A DNA stretch of 64,000 bases from assembly GCF_036226365.1 (NCBI RefSeq), contig NZ_CP108462.1, forward strand, positions 8,846,001 through 8,910,000. The letters run 5' to 3'. Below are positions 62,102-64,000 of the stretch, piece after piece. The notes beneath the pieces are model-generated. The model had not been told where the DNA came from, ran no database searches, and worked only from the letters and a program-made list of their open reading frames with translations. This DNA is from Streptomyces sp. NBC_01262 (GTDB taxonomy: Bacteria > Actinomycetota > Actinomycetes > Streptomycetales > Streptomycetaceae). Position 1 is the first letter of the stretch. Every line of letters begins with the position of its first letter. The position numbers and the translations under genes are program-made.

Positions 62102-63772
62102 CTACTCCCCGGACAGCACGGCCCGGGCAGCACTCCGTGCCTCGTCCGCCGAGTCGGTCGCCCGCGCAGCGGCCGCCGCACGCTCGCACTGGGCCAGGGT
62201 GTGCTTGGCCAGCGCCGACCGGACATAGGGAATCGACGCGGCGCCCATCGACAGGCTGGTGACGCCCAGGCCGGTCAGCACACACGCCAGCAACGGATCG
62301 GCGGCCGCCTCACCGCACACACCACAGCTCTTGCCCTCGGCCCTGGCCGCATCGGCCGACGCCGCCACCAGGTCCAGCAACGCCGGCTGCCACGGATCCT
62401 GCAGCCGGGACACCGCCCCGACCTGGCGGTCCGCCGCGAAGGTGTACTGCGCCAGGTCGTTCGTCCCCAGCGAAAGGAACTCGACCTCCTGCAGAATCGA
62501 CCGCGCCCGCAGCGCCGCCGACGGAATCTCCACCATCGCGCCGAACTTCGCCCGCAGCCCCGCCTCCCGGCACGCGTCGGCGAACGCCTTCGCGTCGATC
62601 CGGTCAGCCACCATTGGCGCCATGACCTCCAGATACACCGGCAGGCCTTCCGCCGCCCGGGCCAACGCCCGCAACTGCGTCTGCAGCACCTCCGGGTGGG
62701 CCAGCAGCGTGCGCAGCCCCCGCACGCCCAGTGCCGGATTCGGCTCGTCCGCCGGCGTCAGGAACTCCAGCGGCTTGTCCGCCCCCGCGTCCAGCACCCG
62801 CACCACGACCCGCCCCTCGGGGAAGGCCTCCAGCACCTGCCGGTACACGGCAACCTGCGACTCCTCCGACGGTGCCTGCTTCGAGTCGTCCAGGAAGAGG
62901 AACTCCGTACGGAACAGACCGACACCCTCGGCGCCCGCCGCCACCGCCGCGGCCACATCACCGGGACCGCCGACATTCGCCAGCAGCGGCACCTTGTGCC
63001 CGTCCGAGGTCGCCCCCGGACCGGACGAGCCCGCCAGCGCGGCCTTCCGCTCAGCCGCCGCCTTCGCCAGCTCGGCCCGCTTCGCCGCGCTCGGGTCGAC
63101 GAAGACCTCGCCGGTGCTGCCGTCCACAGCGATGACCGCACCCTCCGCGATCTCCGTAGCCCCCGGCAGCGCCACAACCGCCGGCACACCCAGCGCCCGC
63201 GCCAGAATCGCACTGTGGCTCGTCGGCCCGCCCTCCTCGGTCACAAAACCGAGCACCAGCGTCGGGTCCAGCAGCGCCGTGTCCGCCGGAGCCAGATCCC
63301 GCGCGATCAGCACATACGGATCGTCACTGTCCGGCACCCCCGGCATCGGCACACCCAGCAGCCGCGCCACGATCCGGTTCCGTACGTCATCCAGGTCGGC
63401 CACCCGGCCCGCCAGATACTCCCCGGCACCTTCCAGCAGCGCCCTGTACGTCGCGAAGGCGTCGTACACCGCGCGCTCCGCCGTACTCCCCACCGCGATC
63501 CGGCGTTCCACGTCCGCGATCAGCTCCGGGTCCTGCGCCATCATCGCCTGAGCCTCAAGCACCGCCTGAGCCTCACCGCCCGCGAGGTTGCCCCGCGCAA
63601 TCAGATCATTGGCCACAGCCTCCACGGCCTGCCGCGCCCGGCCCTGCTCCCGCGGTGCTTCCTCCGGTCGCACCTGCCTGGCCGGCGGCTCCAGAACCGC
63701 TGTCCCCATATGCCGAACCTCGCCGATCGCCACTCCGTGGCTGACACCGACGCCTCGCAGCGTTGTCTCCAT
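62102..63772 (-). CDS. ptsI: PTS enzyme I
   Basis: A 556-residue phosphoenolpyruvate-protein phosphotransferase, the first phosphate carrier of the PTS. The phosphohistidine lies in EEGGPTSHSAILARALGVPA (His186). The PEP-binding barrel has GLFRTEFLFLD, VRVLDAGADKP, the VEIPSAALRA metal region and FLSLGTNDLAQYT; the C-terminal cysteine is in SCGVCGE. Length matches other enzymes I. It lies 68 bp downstream of crr on the same strand. ATG 63772 is set by the conserved LRGVGVSHGVAIGEV start. Confidence 0.96.
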   Translation of the reverse strand: METTLRGVGVSHGVAIGEVRHMGTAVLEPPARQVRPEEAPREQGRARQAVEAVANDLIARGNLAGGEAQAVLEAQAMMAQDPELIADVERRIAVGSTAERAVYDAFATYRALLEGAGEYLAGRVADLDDVRNRIVARLLGVPMPGVPDSDDPYVLIARDLAPADTALLDPTLVLGFVTEEGGPTSHSAILARALGVPAVVALPGATEIAEGAVIAVDGSTGEVFVDPSAAKRAELAKAAAERKAALAGSSGPGATSDGHKVPLLANVGGPGDVAAAVAAGAEGVGLFRTEFLFLDDSKQAPSEESQVAVYRQVLEAFPEGRVVVRVLDAGADKPLEFLTPADEPNPALGVRGLRTLLAHPEVLQTQLRALARAAEGLPVYLEVMAPMVADRIDAKAFADACREAGLRAKFGAMVEIPSAALRARSILQEVEFLSLGTNDLAQYTFAADRQVGAVSRLQDPWQPALLDLVAASADAARAEGKSCGVCGEAAADPLLACVLTGLGVTSLSMGAASIPYVRSALAKHTLAQCERAAAAARATDSADEARSAARAVLSGE

Positions 63773-63840
63773 CTCACCCGTCTCCGGTCTGCTTGCTTCG
63801 CTTCTCTTCTGCGCGTCGGGAGTGGCCATTCCCGGAGAGG

Positions 63841-64000
63841 TTACTTCCAAAGGAAGAGCTGCGTACCGGCCAGGACCTCGCCCTCCTCCACCAGATCCCC
63901 CAGCGCATCCGGCGTCGCCTCCAGTGCCACCACCGGACACACCGGTGATTTCCCCGCCGCCTCGATCTCCGCCGGATTCCACCGAACGATCGCCTGCCCG
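63841..64000 (-). CDS. crr: PTS IIA-Glc component, C-terminal part only
   Basis: The last 52 codons of a glucose-type IIA protein. The visible end reads IVRWNPAEIEAAGKSPVCPV, VALEA, and closes with VLAGTQLFLWK before TAA. This is the C-terminal strand pattern of Crr proteins. The active-site histidines lie upstream, beyond the window. The crr-ptsI order matches Streptomyces. Confidence 0.85.
   Translation of the reverse strand, partial: GQAIVRWNPAEIEAAGKSPVCPVVALEATPDALGDLVEEGEVLAGTQLFLWK

Overview
The window is very GC-rich, with strong third-position G/C bias, dense ATGA/GTGA start-stop overlaps and many GTG starts. It carries a conservon (cvnABCD), an NsdA/NsdB-type regulator, a DUF397 protein, LAL-type LuxR regulators, a terpene synthase and a crr-ptsI pair. 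Together these point to chromosomal DNA of a Streptomyces or a close relative. I see 48 protein genes (the first and last are cut by the window edges) and no tRNA, rRNA, CRISPR array, transposase, integrase or prophage gene.

Layout. 1-5.6 kb: a lipid/steroid-side-chain-like degradation cluster, with an acyl-CoA synthetase divergent from enoyl-CoA hydratase, a double DUF35 OB-fold protein and two thiolase-fold 'lipid-transfer' proteins lacking the thiolase cysteine. 5.7-13.8 kb: a DUF397 protein, a class I terpene synthase, two tandem LAL regulators and a small conserved protein. 13.9-20.5 kb: a secreted amidase, an aminoglycoside-phosphotransferase-fold protein, an NsdA/NsdB-like regulator and a PAS-PP2C phosphatase. 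20.8-25.5 kb: an operon of a HEAT protein, two GT-B glycosyltransferases and an SGNH hydrolase. 25.5-34.6 kb: a 5-oxoproline island with a one-piece HyuA-HyuB oxoprolinase, and convergent to it an MFS transporter, a UPF0317 D-glutamate-cyclase-like protein and pxpABC, with a GntR/FCD regulator. 34.6-41.7 kb: a three-gene SMC/kleisin/KITE-like operon (Wadjet/MksBEF-like) without a neighbouring JetD/MksG nuclease. 42.4-46.6 kb: conservon cvnABCD. 46.7-48.9 kb: glpF-glpK. 49.1-50.8 kb: a second thiolase/DUF35 pair. 50.9-55.1 kb: NrtR-like NUDIX regulator, J-domain pseudokinase, VWA protein and a divergent PurA homologue. 55.0-64 kb: VanX-like dipeptidase, NUDIX hydrolase, GH31 glycosidase, acetoacetyl-CoA ligase, an unknown protein, ptsI and the end of crr.

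How the parts may work together. The two lipid loci, 49 kb apart, carry the same 17-bp palindrome architecture (TCTGAC-T/G-N3-A/C-GTCAGA) in their promoter regions, so one unseen TetR-type regulator may control both. The first also has a match to the KstR consensus. The oxoproline island holds import, possible oxoproline formation and two non-homologous ATP-dependent hydrolysis routes.

The best candidates for an undescribed system are the NUDIX/J-pseudokinase/VWA/PurA-like cassette at 50.9-55.1 kb and the nuclease-less SMC operon at 34.6-41.7 kb. In both, key catalytic motifs differ from the parent families. Family assignments rest on motifs read by eye; no database search was possible.
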